Origin: Strix aluco
Lineage: Eukaryota; Chordata; Aves; Strigiformes; Strigidae
NCBI RefSeq assembly: GCF_031877795.1
Contig: NC_133971.1
Location: forward strand, 394,501-458,500
Direction of reading: 5' to 3'
Length of the DNA: 64,000 nt
The notes beneath the pieces are model-generated. The model was not told the DNA's origin. It ran no database searches and was given only the letters and a program-made list of their open reading frames with translations. Within the stretch, counting starts at the first letter, position 1. Each line of letters begins with the position of its first letter. This document shows positions 34,401-47,500 of this stretch, one piece after another. A program made the position numbers and the translations under genes.

Positions 34401-35810
34401 AACATGGTTGCGTGTTACAGTGAGACAGACTTCGCTGCGCAGCCTGTTTGTGTTCCGCTCACGCTGGAAAGATTGGGGAATTAATTTTTTTTTTCTTTTT
34501 CATATAATGGGTATGTCAAGTAGCTGCACAGAAAATATATTTATAAGCAGTCTTATGCTCTTAGTTGGGAGTCTTCTCTGAGCTCCCTGCTGTTAATGCG
34601 GGCACGGAGCACTGCGTGGATGTGTTTAAGCAGCTCGGTGGGCGCCGGGTTGAAAGGCTCCTCAAGTCGAGGTCTTGCTCTGCACAGAAAGGATGTGCCA
34701 GCTCAGGGCGGTTGGGGCGGTTGTTGCAGGTAGGCACGGGGTTTCTTTCCCATCCGGCCACGAGAAAATTCACAAGATACCAAGGAAATGTGTGGCCAGG
34801 AGCGTGCCTCGTGCATTGCGCTCCCTGAGAGCGCGACACCGAGGAGCACCATCTCATTCTTGGTCTCCATTCCCACCCTCGGTGGGTAAGAGACGACTTC
34901 TGCTCTTAGCAGCGTGCTCAAGGCTTCGTTTATTAAAAGGGGAGACTTGTGGGGCCGGGGATCTCGTCTGCGATGTACGTTGCAGTGCTACCGAAAGCAG
35001 TTGCTCTTGCGTGATTTACACATGAGGGAATCTGTCAGATTTCGGTCGGTTTAGGGATCCAGTCCTCCACTTTTCCTGGCGCGGCCTCAGCAGAGCTGCT
35101 GGTGTGGGGAAAGGTGCTGTACCTGAGGGAGGGTCTCAGGACTGGTCACAGAAACCAACCCCACATCAGCTGGGCCCCTCCAGAGTGTGGGCAGCTCCCT
35201 TTTCCTTGAAATTCATGATTGAAACTGCTAAAAACCTGATGTTAGAAAAATTCAATTTGAAAAATATTAACTATTAAAACCATAATATGCATATTAAAAC
35301 CATAAAACAGGAAAAAGGTATGCTGGCGTATTTATTCTGGAGGTGCAAATAAAACACAATACCTAGCCTTCATTTCTCTATGAAATGATAACAAGCCGTA
35401 GATATTAATGACACAGAATTTCTGTAGAAACAGTAATTTGCTATGAAAGAGTCCACCGCAAAAAGTGTTCTTTGGTGTGATTTGTTTCTATTATTGCCAG
35501 TACCGCTGATTAATAACACACATTTTCAGTTAATTTTGGATCCCAGCATGCCCTTTAATCTTGCATTGTTCCTTTTGTCTTGCTATTACAGAAAAATATA
35601 TATTGTATCCCGAGGCCCGATTCCAATTACTATAAGTTAATCTATTAGGTGATAAAGCACTACATAGCAGAAAATGTGTATGTGAAAGTGAAGATGTATC
35701 TCAGGATTTGCTGGGGTTTGGTTACCTTGAAATTATGTTCTCTATAAATCTCAAAGCATGTTCTCTGTCTATTTGTGATAACTAAAGCTTTGTTTTGGAT
35801 GTTGTCCCAG
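31486..35810 (+). other. PAX5: Intron 2 of PAX5
   Basis: 4,325 bp without a recognisable exon or transposon. The branch-point and acceptor region ends GTTGTCCCAG at 35,810. An AT-rich segment at 33,060-33,260 has TAATTAC and TCATTAAAG words, and another long AT-rich segment lies at 35,210-35,800. Either could be conserved regulatory sequence, but this is not proven. An A run at 31,831-31,846 is simple sequence. Confidence 0.85.
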
Positions 35811-36008
35811 GTATTACGAAACCGGGAGTATTAAGCCTGGAGTGATTGGAGGATCAAAACCAAAGGTCGCCACACCCAAAGTCGTTGAAAAAATTGCAGA
35901 GTACAAACGCCAAAATCCCACCATGTTTGCCTGGGAGATCAGGGATAGACTCCTTGCTGAGAGAGTGTGTGACAACGACACCGTGCCCAGCGTCAGTTCA
36001 ATTAACAG
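35811..36008 (+). CDS. PAX5: PAX5 exon 3: C-terminal half of the paired domain
   Basis: This 198-nt exon encodes residues 71-137: [14 protein letters not shown], then [15 protein letters not shown], and ending [13 protein letters not shown] with the arginine split. It supplies the linker that lies in the minor groove and the RED subdomain with the second helix-turn-helix. Pro80, the site of the leukaemia mutation P80R, is intact. The motifs VVEKIAEYK and [10 protein letters not shown] separate PAX5 from PAX2 (which has VVDKIAEYK and AEGICDND). The donor is AACAG|gtaaag. It has the standard PAX2/5/8 length. Confidence 0.98.
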
Positions 36009-36976
36009 GTAAAGGTCTGCCTGGTCCTGAGGAGGGACGCTCCTCCGACGCGCTGCCACTGAATCCCCCTTGGCCAGTTGGACTGGGCGTTTTGTGCTGT
36101 TTGCAAGAAATGCAGCTTGATTGTGCTTCCCTGATGCGTTCGGGGCTGGGGAACAGCTGTGGGCTCGCCTCGGTGGCTGGAGCATCACAGACGATGAACG
36201 TGTCCTCAGAGCGGGCAGGTTCTGCTGCTGCCCTCTGCTTCCCTCCCGTCCTTTCCCCAGCCCGGGAGGTTCAGTCTTCGCTGGCAACGATCCCGCCCGT
36301 TTGCTCCGAACGAGGTCGCAGCTCTGCTCGACGGGGTGGGCGTCCAGCAGGATGTTGTGCGGGGTGGCAGTCATCTGGGAAAAGTGAGGGTCTCGGTGCC
36401 TAGAGAAGGGGACTCAAGGCACAGGCCTAGGGTACCACTTCTGTCCCCCTGTCGCCTGCTCGGTCTTGCTGAAGTTGGCCCAGGGCTGAGCCTGCGTGGC
36501 TGTCACCAGGGGAGTTGGGTCGGTAGCCTTCGAGTGCCTCAGCCATCCGCTTGTTACATGGATGCACTTAAATGGCCTTTTGTAAAAATGCAGGAGAATC
36601 TCATTTGGAGCCTAAGTCCCGCATTCGGGAGTTTTGCCCTGGCCTTGCTGGGCAGGGCTGGTCTTGCAGAGGGGTCTGGAGCTTACACTCACCTACTGCC
36701 ACCTCAGTGACGCCTCCTGTGCTCGCCCGCTTCCTTCTGAGTCGAAGAATGGCTAAAGCCGGTGTTGAAAAAACCCAGCGAAATACTCTGTTGTGTCTCC
36801 AGCCCTGCCAGGCCAATAATAAGGGATTAATACTTGGAAGGCAGAGCGCTGGGGCAGCCTCACGCACACCCGCAGCCCTGGCAAGCAGGGAGCCCTTTCA
36901 TTTTCGCTTGGGGTGTGCCCCGCGCTGGGCTTCGACCTCACCGTGCTGGCGAGATGGTTTTCACTTGTGCGATTGC

Positions 36977-37083
36977 ATGCAAATTCTTTGAATGTAGCTA
37001 GCTATAAAGTCCCATCTGTGTCCATGGACGTGAAATAAATTGATGCAATATTCTTTTATTGGCTATCCCAACCTGATTTGCAT
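36977..37083. promoter_or_regulatory. PAX5: Candidate intron-3 element with two inverted octamer motifs
   Basis: ATGCAAAT lies at 36,977-36,984 and ATTTGCAT at 37,076-37,083. Both are perfect POU octamers in opposite orientation, with 91 bp between them. Between them are an ATTGG CCAAT word (37,059-37,063) and a TTGATGCAAT word. The stretch is AT-rich and contains no repeat. OCT2 with its coactivator OBF1 acts through octamers in B-cell enhancers, so a B-lineage intronic enhancer is a reasonable inference. Confidence 0.4.
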
Positions 37084-38321
37084 TCATGGAGTTGCCGCTT
37101 GAGTAGCCGGAGTGGCTTCCCCAGCGTTGGCGGGGAGGGGTGTCTCTGCCTTGCCGAACGGAACATTGAGTCATGCGTTCCTGTGTTTTAAGGGCAATAA
37201 TGGGTCAGTTCACGCGCAGCCCGTGCTGCTGCCTGGGAGCTCCCGACTCGCCGAGGCTCCAGAGTGGTGTTCAGTAACCCCACGGACAAGGCATTTTCAG
37301 TTTTTAAAAGGATCTGAGAAATAATATAGACGCCAGGAAAACTGAAGGAAGATGTCACGCTGACTGACCTCAAGTTACCAAGGGCAAACTCTGCTTCCAT
37401 GAAAGTCAGCTCGAGCCCTGCCACGTGAGAAGCATCCCTGCCGTCATCAGCCCCGTGTTTGTGTAGCAGGGCTTCATGCATCCTCCAAAAAAACTATGAA
37501 AAAGGCACTCTGAGCTCTGTGAAAAAGAGAGATTAAGTAGCTTCCAGTCATGTTTTGAGCCACTGTCCGTGTTCTACCTCCCACTGCATCCCTGTGTGTT
37601 CCCACACTGACAGCGTCCATGCACGCACGGCCATTGCATCAGACACCCATTTCGTGATCCGCCACCAAGCTTTTTTGGCCGGAAATCTCATTCTTTCTCA
37701 TCTGCTTGCCACTGTGGCTAAGGTCTTTTCCTTTTCTTAAAGGTGTGAAATCCCTTTTTGAAAACGCATGCGATCTTTTTGAGTCAGTCTGTTTACCCAG
37801 AGGATTGTTTTTGCCAGCCTAGGAGTACATCCTGAAAACCCAGACCAACCTGTCATGACGAGAAACCTGGAATTCACATCAAAAATACTTGGCTTTAGTG
37901 CTAAATCCTCCCAGCTCCACGTCGTGGTCTGTGGGATTTATCCTTCTATTTACAATTAAGTGTACGTGTCAAGGCTTTGCTGGCGGGGACGTTACACGCC
38001 GAGGGTTCAGGCCCCGGCTCCTGTTCACGCTGAGGTGCAGACAGGGGGTAGCCCTGTCGCTGCAGACCTGAACCCCTCAGAAAATCGCGCGGTCGGGTTC
38101 CCATCCTGCTGCAGGGAGGGTGAGGCCGAGCAGTTGAAGTTCCCACGGTGGGGAGAACGGAGCTGCCATGCTGCTCCCCCTGACCCTGATGGGGAGAGGG
38201 GGGTCCCCAGGGCCGAGCTGTTCCCTTCGGGGGAGCCCTCACTGCTCTCGGGCCGCGCTGCGCTCCCCGCTGCAGAGGGGGCCTTGCAGCAGACAAATTT
38301 GAGCTGCTACCCCCCTGTATA

Positions 38322-38432
38322 AGTGAATAATAACTATTATTATTAATTAATAACTTTAATTAATATTAATAATAGGCCACTCCTCCACAGCAGGAGCAAC
38401 TTCGTGTGATTAAGCCTTAATTAATCATTGCG
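38322..38432. other. AT-rich TAAT/ATTA cluster in intron 3
   Basis: A dense run of TAATAA, ATTAATTAA and TTAATTAAT words lies in otherwise mixed sequence. It may be simple-sequence drift or a homeodomain-binding cluster, and the sequence alone does not decide which. Confidence 0.4.
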
Positions 38433-39858
38433 ATTCGTTTTGCTCAAATAAGCTGAGAGCTGCCCAGCTGCTTCAAAGCGCTGCAGTGCCCTGTCCCCCA
38501 GAGATGAAGACGTTGATGTGTCAGAAGGCCCCGGGCCCCCTTCCCTCGCTGCGGTGCAAGAAGGTGTTGTGCCGGGGGTGGTTTCCACTCCCGCTCATGC
38601 AGGGTCCCAGGTCTTTGGCTGCACAGTGCCCCACCAAAGGTCCCTTTGACCCCAGCACTGGGCTGGCTCCTCCGGCCCCTGGCAGGGGATTTGCTGCCAC
38701 TGGAGATGTCTGACACCCAACAGCTTCGCTCTGGGGCTGGCAGCTGAAAGCTGACGTACTAACAGACCCGGTCCCCGTCAGCTCCACAGAGGGATGGGAG
38801 GGGACGGCACCGTGTGCTCTTCTGGGCTGGGGCCGGGTGGTGGTTCCCGTACTCGCTCACGGGGTGACTTTCAAGCTGCTTGTTCCCATGGATGCATCCC
38901 CATGCCAACTCTGACTCACACCTCCCCTCCTCTCCCAAATTCACGGCAGGCAGAAACGGGAGAAGAGTTGTTAGTTAAAGGGAGGAGAAGTGCTTATGGC
39001 ACGTTACCGCTGCGTCGGGCAGGTCGGTGTGCGGGGAGCGGGCAGCCTGCCTCCTTCCAGCCCGTTCCGATTCTGCTGTGGTCGGTGGCAGGGCTGTGCT
39101 ACTTCGGGAGGCATTTCAGACCCCGTCTTTTATTTCTTCACGCTGCCTTGGCAGGTGAACGCTTGCTAGAGGACCTCCCCAGCACTTCTTAGCCACTGCC
39201 CTGCATCCTGCAACACAACACAGGCCTTCTAGTTTTTCTGCATCTCTGAAGTTTTCCTGATTGACATCGTTATAAATCAGAGCAGAGTCTGTCCCCAGGG
39301 ATGACAATGTACTTACTCAACTTTTAAGATTAACATTTAATCCATCACATTTTTGTTTTAATGTTAATTTGGCTAAGCAGGTCCTTTTCCGAGGTATCTG
39401 AGTTGTTTAGCTGTGTGAGTAGCGTACCCAGGGTGGCCTGGGGACAACCTGGCAAACGTGTCCCCCCACCCAGGGGTGCAAAGCGCAGCCTGCGGGGATG
39501 TCTGGGCTGGGAAGTGCCCGGGTCCCTGAGGAGGGGGTGCTGGGCCCGATGGGTGCCCAAATAGCAACGGGTGTTTTGTTCCTGGGGGGTGAGGATGAGG
39601 CCCTCAACGGCACTGAACTCTGTAGCATCCCGGGGAAGGTGCAGGAGTCGGTCAGACAAACGTCCGTAATGAGCTGGAGGCAAAAACATGGTCCTGGGTC
39701 CGCCCGCCAAACTTTGGTGTTTCAGTGGATGACAGGGTAACGGGCAGAAAGGCATTTTTGTATTGATGTAGGTGACCTGGACAGAAAAAACAGTGTCTGA
39801 TGCCCCCTGCCATTGCAGGCTTGATGCTAAGCAGCCGTTTCTTTTCAACCACACACAG

Positions 39859-39923
39859 GATCATACGGACGAAGGTGCAGCAGCCACCCAATCAGCAGGT
39901 CCCAGCCTCCAGTCACAGCATAG
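39859..39923 (+). CDS. PAX5: PAX5 exon 4: end of paired domain and linker
   Basis: This 65-nt exon encodes residues 137-159: [20 protein letters not shown] then I, with the next codon split after its first G. It completes the end of the paired domain and begins the flexible linker. The human counterpart reads [13 protein letters not shown], so one proline is a glutamine here. The acceptor is ACACACAG|G and the donor ATAG|gtaaga. Confidence 0.97.
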
Positions 39924-41403
39924 GTAAGAAAAACTTTTTTTTCCCCCCCTTAATATAAAAAAAAAAATAGCATAATGGATTACAAATATTCTAAAGAACT
40001 TTTAATCATTCTTATGGACAGATAATTCTGCATAAAACACTTCAGCACACGTGCTAATGCGCCTTCTTTGTCATTCTCCAAGGGCTGAACATAGTAAATG
40101 AATTTTATAAATACTGCTAAAAGGTTTTGAATTTTACTGATTATTATGATAAATAGCTTTCACCATGAGACAGAAAATTGAAATCTAAACCAAAAAACCC
40201 CCACTAATGGGGGTCTATAGAATGTCAGATAATTAAAGTAATAAATCAAGAAAGGGATACTTATTCATAACATTTTCTGCATCATTAGTCAGTAAGTAGT
40301 TTTGAATGTGTTTTTTTCATCTATCAACCATCCCTTCCATAATTCTTTGTGCACTTGCAGTCTTGAGTGAAGAGGTAGCAAAACTTTTCTAAACTTTAAT
40401 CCAGCCGCAGCCCGGCGACGCTGCGCCCCAAGGCAGGCTGTGCCGGTGCAGGGGGTCCCTGGCGGGGTCGGCCCGGCTGCGGGGGTGTCCTCAGCCCTTC
40501 ACGAGGCTGATGGTCTCATTCTGGGGGGGCAGTTCTGGGGGGGCTCAGTCAGGGCTCAGGGGCTGCTTTCTTTTTGTTCTTGTTCCGTGAAGGCTGCCGG
40601 GGCATGGGTAAGCCCTTGCTCTGCAGGCAGGAGGGAGGTGGGCTGGGGGTCCCTGTTCTTCTCTGGCTTTATACCGGTGCCTGTGGAATGGGGAAGTGCT
40701 TTCTGCCCTCACCCTTGGCAAGGACAGGGCGCAGAGCGTGGGTGCAGAGTTGCATCGACTCTTGGGGCTGGTCCGAGCAATCATGCCGCAGCCCCGTGTC
40801 CTGAGCCTTTCTCTCTGGGAAATGCCGAAACAATCCCAGAGGAGGAAAAACATCCCTCACTTTGCTACTGTGGCTTAAGGGCCTTTTCTCCTTGAGGAAA
40901 ACGAGAAGAGAAATCTCATGTCTGAGGGCTTGGGGCTGATAGAGGCAGCAGGGATTCCCAATGCAGGTTTCCTCCCTCTGGGCTGCGGCTGGGGGTCTGT
41001 GGTATGGTCCTGCAGAACTCCCCCGGGTGCTCAGGGCCCGCACGGTGCTTTTTGGGACGCAGAGACATGCCCGCATGGGCTCAGCCTCTGAGCGGATGGA
41101 GGTGACAGCAGTGCTGCCTCCTCTGCCTTGGACTCGGCAGCATCACACGGACATGGTGTCTGCCGACATCCCCAGACCCGGGTGGGCTGCGATGAATGAC
41201 CCCCGCCTCGTCTGGACGCAGCCAGCACCCTTTCCTGGGAGCTCTATTAAAGCAAAGTGGATTTAATTCAGATTTTGGGGAGCCTCAGGTCCTTTCAGCC
41301 ATGTGGCCCTGGGCAAGCCTGGGGGTCTTCCCCGGCCTGCTGGCTTTTGGGGGGCTGATGCTCGTGTTGTCGTGCCCGCTGACCACCTGGCCTTGCCTTA
41401 CAG
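39924..41403 (+). other. PAX5: Intron 4 of PAX5
   Basis: At 1,480 bp this is the shortest intron. The first ~430 bp are AT-rich and the rest GC-rich. No exon or transposon is seen. The acceptor is CCTTACAG at 41,403. Confidence 0.9.
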
Positions 41404-41532
41404 CCTCAACGGGGTCTGTGACCCAGGTGTCCTCCGTCAGCACCGACTCTGCCGGCTCGTCCTACTCCATCAGCGGGATCCTGGGCATCGCCTCCCCCGG
41501 CACCGAGAGCAACAAGCGCAAGCGGGACGAAG
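41404..41532 (+). CDS. PAX5: PAX5 exon 5: octapeptide and nuclear-localisation segment
   Basis: This 129-nt exon encodes residues 159-202: (A)[19 protein letters not shown], then the octapeptide YSISGILG at residues 179-186, then [15 protein letters not shown] and the first base of a glycine codon. The octapeptide recruits Groucho/TLE corepressors, and the KRKRDE cluster acts in nuclear import. Gly183, altered in familial leukaemia (G183S), is intact. The short SPGTES stretch differs from human SPSADT as I recall it, so it is the most variable part of this exon. The donor GAAG|gtagca is weaker than the others. Exon 6, which should follow with a partial homeodomain, is not in the window. Confidence 0.97.
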
Positions 41533-44500
41533 GTAGCAGGAGATGTTTTTTGGAGGGGGGGTGGGCCGATGCACGACTGGGAGGGGTGGGACGGGGATGG
41601 GGCAGACGTTGTGTGCATGTGGCGTGGAGCTGTGGATGTCCCCCATCAGCATTGCCATGGTGGGGTTTGGCCCTGTTTCGGCAGGACCTTGCCAAGGTCA
41701 CAGTGAATCTGGGGACCTTCAGTGTGACCCAGTGGCCAGAGGTGGAACCAATTTGAGGAGCAGGGACTTGTCTGGGTGTTTCAGAAAGCACTGGGGGTGT
41801 GTCACAGATTTTAACCAGACCCTCGTCCCGACCAGGGAACATTTCCCTCCCACCAGTGGAAAGGGGCAGAATCACCATTGTGTTGACTCTGTGGCAGAGC
41901 TGTCTGCCGTGGTGGCCCCCCAGCACCGGGCAGGGTTTGTTGGGCTGAGGGGTGGAAATGAGCACAGTCTGGCTGGGGCTGGAAATTACCAACGCTCCTC
42001 AGATCCACTGCAGCGTTTATGGTTCTGTTTTGTTCTGCGTCCTGGGCATTTTCCTAATGAAAACACTGCTTTGGAGAGAAGGATGCTGGGGGTAGAGTGG
42101 AAGGAAAAAGACAAGAAATTCTGTGTTGGTGTCTTATAAAAGTGCCTTTAATCTAGAGCATCCCTTTCGCTTAGGGAGAATTTACAGAGGGGAGTTGAGG
42201 CCAAGACCGTGGACGTGTTTGTGGTCGTGGAGGGGACACTGGAGCCTTATCAGGGATGCTGTGGCTGTGGAGGCGTGTCTGCCCACCCCGCGGCAGCACC
42301 GGCGGCCTGGGGGTCCCCTTTGCTCTTGGTGGGGCGATGCTGTCCTGCCTGCTGGGTCGGGGTCCTGGCCCTTGCTCTGGAGCACCCTGCCTCCTGTGTG
42401 GTGGGTCCATGTCCCTGTGCCCCCTGCTGCCCCCTGGTCCCCCCTGTGGTCTGGCCCCAGGAGGATGGAGTGGGCAGAAGCTGTAGTGGCATTAACCAAA
42501 CCCCTGGGGAAACGCGGACAAAATCGGGTGAACAACCCGGTGCCTGAGTGGATGCGCTGGTGGAAATGCACGGTCAGGTCATGGAGCAGTGCTTGCTGTT
42601 GCTGAAACTTGGGGGAAAATCTTCAAGAGGTTTGGTGGGGCCAATTTCAGGCATGTGGGAACTGGTCTGACGGTGAGAGTATAAAGCTCCCCACGCTGAA
42701 TATGCTGTTGTTAGTTAACTGCCATCGTACATCTGATGATACTTTTTTTCCAAATCAAGGCCACAAGTGCATAGATAAATATAAGCATTAAAGCAGGTAG
42801 GGTAGAAATTTTGTATTTTTATCAGCCAGGTCAGAAGAGAGGTTGCCTGTGTTGAAGCCACGCGGCTCTGTCACAGCCCTGTCCCGAAGCACTGATTCTT
42901 GGCTGCCTGCAGTTACAGAGGACTCTGGTTTAATTGCAGAGAAAAGAATTAAATGTTTCCTTGGAAAGATCAGAAGCAGAGCTGAGAAATTCCCCAGCTT
43001 TTGCCAGTTTGCATTTAGAAGAGAGCACGTGATTTCTAAAACAACCCCCGTCGTTTTGGCAGGATGAGTCATGATTTTCGAGCTCGTAAGCTGGACAGTA
43101 ATGCTGTCCTCAGCAGACCGTCTAAACTGCTTTTATAATAGGCTCAGGGCTGCGGATTTGGAGAGGCATAAACAACTACTTCAGTGTCTTTGTCTACTTG
43201 AGGGGATCCCCACCAGCGTCTATAACCACTCCCCCCCCCGCCCCATCCCGCTCAGCACAGGGTCCCTCTGCACAGGCGGGCGTGAGGTGCCCATGGAGGC
43301 GTCCCAAGGCTGCAGGGGACAGGGAGGTGGGTCATACCTCCCACCTTATGATGTGAAAAAGAGAAGCGTGTCATCCAATTACGGCCTGTATCATGATGCA
43401 GATGCACAAGGGGGCAGAGTTAACTTTACAATTTCCTGACTTCGGAGAGCCGGAGAGGGACCACCTCCGCAGCGAGCCCCTCGCCTCGTGTCTTTTGCTG
43501 TATCGTGGCGTTTCTCCGCAGCAGCTGGGAGGTGCGTGTTGGCTGCTGCTCCTCCCTGCATACGTCTCCCGGAGACACGGGCTGTGCCGTGCTCGGCCCC
43601 CCTTGTCCAGGGAGAGAAATGGGGTGGACTCACCCCTCCAGCTTCCAGCTGCATCGGGCGCTCGGTGTGATTCATCACCCAGTTTTGTTCTCCTCACTCT
43701 TGACATTTTTTTAGCAGATGTCACCAGTCTTTAACCCAGTGGGGAGCTTGCTGGGTAACAACAGGGGCAAACCAAATCAGACAGTCTTTTATTGGTTTAT
43801 ATAGCTGAAGGTGTCATTTTTTTCCCAGTTGTAATACGGACTCGGAGCAGATGTGCCTTGGTGGGGGTTCGGCTGTTTTCACTCGTGGTTAAAGGACATG
43901 CTCCTGGAGACTGACACACGAAGCGGGCGGTTCCCTGACAAGGCAGAGATTCAGCTGGCTGCAGATCGCCTCCTCTGCGTTGCGTGGCCGCACCTTCGCC
44001 TGGCCCTGCAGCTCAGGAAAAAGCTGTCGGGGTGCAGGGGGGTGGCAGGGCTCTGCAAAATGATCTTTTTGAGCACCTGCTAGTGAACGGGGTGCGTTGA
44101 AGGGAAGCCAAGGGCGGGCAGCGAGACCCCAAGTCAGAGTGAGCTGCATGCAGCTGGCAGTGGTGCGGGGTCCAGTTTCACTGTGCCGCTTACAGCTTGT
44201 CGGGCAGCTGGTGATGGTCCTGTGATGGACACCTGGTCGGGCCTGCCTTTTGGGGAGTGGTAAGCGTCCCCCACCTGGAAGCTGAAGCTTTCTGAAGCGT
44301 CATTGAGTGACCCTTGGGTAGGCAAAAGGGAGCTGTGTCCCCAGGAAGGTGCAACCGGTGTGGGGCACGTTTTGGGGATGAGGGAGGTCGCTGGGGGCTG
44401 CGGGTGCTCTGGAGGAGGATCTGAGGAGGGGAGGAAGGGCCAAAGCACAGTGAGGCAGAGCCCAGCCTCCTTCTTCCTTCATTCCTCTCCCCTAGACCTC

Positions 44501-47500
44501 ACTCCTATCCTGCGCGCTGCAGAGCTCGAGCTGGCAGAATAGCTTAAGCCCAACGGTGATGCTCCTTCCGTGTTTGTGCCATCCCAGCAGAGGGATCCCA
44601 AAGCAGGCAGACGTGCCAAAGGCAGGGAACGTGACTGTCCTCTGGGGTATCCTCATGACCTGGTGCTGTCTCCGCCGGAGAGCAGCATCTCTCTGTCAAA
44701 GCAAGACCAAGCCCAGGACTCCGGCTTCCCCAAGAGCCCCGTGACTCCTGTGGCTCCTTTCTGAGCCTGTTTGCCTCCCCAGAGGGAGGGGAGCACGGTG
44801 GGGGTGGCGCTGGCTGCCACAAGGATGATCTTGGCGGAGGCTGCACCTTGTGCAGAGCCCTCTGCGTGCCAGGCCACAGAGGGCTCGAGCTGCTCGGCCT
44901 GAGCACGTCTCGTCTGTACACGAATTATCCCTTTGGCATGGGCAGCTGCTGTCGGTGCTCCACTCCAGCCGGCAGCCGCTGTCAGGGCCTGGGCCTGGGG
45001 GCTTGGTTCCCGTACCCTCACAGAGAGACATGCCTGGTTCCCGGTGTTTTTCTGAACAAAACTACTTCCCAGAGGTTGGGAGAATTATGCGAATCCCCCG
45101 TTCTCATGGCTCTTCCTCGCTTTACGCAAAATGCAAACCATCTTCTGCCCTTACTCTTCCTGTAAGGGAATGTATGTTGTCTCTATGGCAGAAGGACATA
45201 AATGGGCATGTGAGATCTTAGAATTAATTCAGACCTGGCTCATGTCTCGTTGTGAGTCTTCTACCAACTGCCTGATTCTGCACCCCTAGACGTTTACATG
45301 CTTTTAGCAACTTAGCCAGCCCAAGACCCACAGCCTGACTGATGTGGAAGTGTGCTCGTGCCCTCACTTCCAATGCAGGAACACGCAGAAATCCCTGGTA
45401 CTGGCAGGTGATAGGGGCAATCCGTGAACAGGAGCAGCAGCCAAGACAGGCTGAAATCTGTTTGCATACAGGAGTGGCTCCGTAAGTCCAGGACGCCTGT
45501 TGTGTCCCTGATGCTACATCTGTGCTGCTCAACTAGAGACCGTTGGTGCATGGGCACAGACTTCAGCCAGCCCGTCCCACTACGGTTAGCACTGCCCTGG
45601 GATCATTTTGGTGTGTGCAAACTGGCGTCCTCCTGGGCAGTGTCTGCTCAGGCAGACTGGGCAGCACCCTGCTGCTCAGCTCAGGTGCAGCCGTGGTGGC
45701 ACAGAGGGTATGAGTGTTTCCAAGCAGGGATGCAGGCTGTGCTGGACCCAGTGGCCTGTTTACATCCCTTGTGCAGATGCAGCTGCTTAGAGCAAAAGGC
45801 GACGTGCAGCAATGAGCATCTCACCGCAAACTGTCAGCCCGGCCCTGGCCCCTGCCAGGAAATGCCATCGGAAGCAAATCGAGCAGGACACCCTCCACAA
45901 AGTAGCGTGCAGGATGCGAGCATCTGCTACCCACCCACCCCTTCTTGCTGCAGAAGAGGTTTGGCGGCTTTAAATACCTGCACCGAACAGCTGCACAGAC
46001 TGTATTTCAAATTCACGGGTATAGAGTCTTCTCAGCGATGGAGGCATTTGGGGAATTGAAACCAGCGTAGCAGGAGGCCTGCAGTTGTACGAGCTGTTTT
46101 GTTTCCATTCTCACCAACCATAGCCCTGCGTTGCTGTCAGCATCTGGTGTGATGATGTAGGTGCTTGTGCCTTGTTTTCTCAACTGAACTCATTGAAAAG
46201 TGCCTTGCCTTTAAACATAGACTCAGTATATTTAAAGGCGTTGGGGTCACAGCCTTCTGTCTGGGAGGATGAGCCTCCAAGAGGGGCAGGGACGCTAATG
46301 GGAATGAGAAGAAACTGGGGGGTGGGTGCAATCCAGTGCACTGTAAAACAATCCAACACGACAACCCCCGCGTTTTCACACAGGGATGCCCTGGGTTAGG
46401 CATGTCCAGGCAGCCCTGACCTCCGCGGCCACCCAAAGCTGCCGGGCACATTTCTGCCGGTGCCAGTGTGGAGACGCCCGCCCTTGAGAATGGCTGGGGA
46501 AGGGCTTTGCACGGACAAACGCGGATGTGAGATCACCGTGTCAGTGACACGTCTGGGGGAGAGTGAGAGACCAGGAAAAACAAAGCAAGCATGACCAAAC
46601 ATGAGCAAGGACTAATAATACAGGCAGTATTTCTGCATTTTTTGTCTTTCCTCCATACCAGGCCCACAAACTGTGCTTTCCCAGCAGGACAGAAACAAGG
46701 AGCTACACTCACAGCTGGGCAGGGACTTGCAGGGCTGTGGGTATAAATGCCTTCGAGGCTGCATGGCAGATGGTCAGCAGCCTCAGAAGGGAGCCCAGGG
46801 CCAAGTAGGTGCTGCTGGCGTCTTCTGTCATCGCCTCTTGTGGCTGAGGGACAATGTGGCTTCCAGAACATCTCCTCTAGGAGGTTGCTGGGAAGGCTTG
46901 TAAAGTACTTCTTCCCTTTGGTTTAGCTCCACTTCTTTGGATGCTGGCACTGCAGCTGGTACCCAGCGTCACTGAGTGTGGTCAGGTGCAACGTCTGCAG
47001 CTCTGTGCCCCATGACCTGCTGCGTGGGACATGGGGCACGTTAATCACGCTCGAGGGCATCCTGCTGCCCTGTTGTCTTGCGGTGGAGACAAACATCTGC
47101 CTGTTCTGCCCTCTTTGTCCCACTGTCCTGCCTGTGCCCTCTCCTGCCCATTATAAGGAGAGCCCTGCCAGCCATGGGGTTAGTTGTCAGCGTGTAAACC
47201 CCCCGTTCTGGCCACGGCTTTCCAAGTCTCCCTTAATGCAAAGTAGATCAAATTGTAGCTTCCCTGGCAGTGGAGGATCTTTATTCTACTATCTTTGAGG
47301 GCTGGGCTTGGGCCATTCATGGTCCCCTCTTCCTGGGGAGACTTGGGTCCTGGCTTTGTGGGTGGTCTCAGTGTACTGCTCATCCCGGGATGCCTCTGGT
47401 GAGATACTGCTCTGGTGTAAAAGCTCTCCCCTCTCCTGACCAGGGGTTGGGATCTCCGCCCACTCCAGACTTACTCCTTGGAGTTTCCTGAATAGGTTTA

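Larger units (their letters stand above)
36009..39858 (+). other. PAX5: Intron 3 of PAX5
   Basis: 3,850 bp with no recognisable exon or transposon. It contains the octamer pair near 37.0 kb and an AT-rich TAAT/ATTA cluster at 38,322-38,432. The acceptor is ACACACAG at 39,858. Confidence 0.85.

Noticed and set aside
31316-41532. PAX2 or PAX8 instead of PAX5
   Set aside because: [25 protein letters not shown], the [18 protein letters not shown] linker and both first exons match PAX5. PAX2 has VVDKIAEYK and AEGICDND and a different linker.
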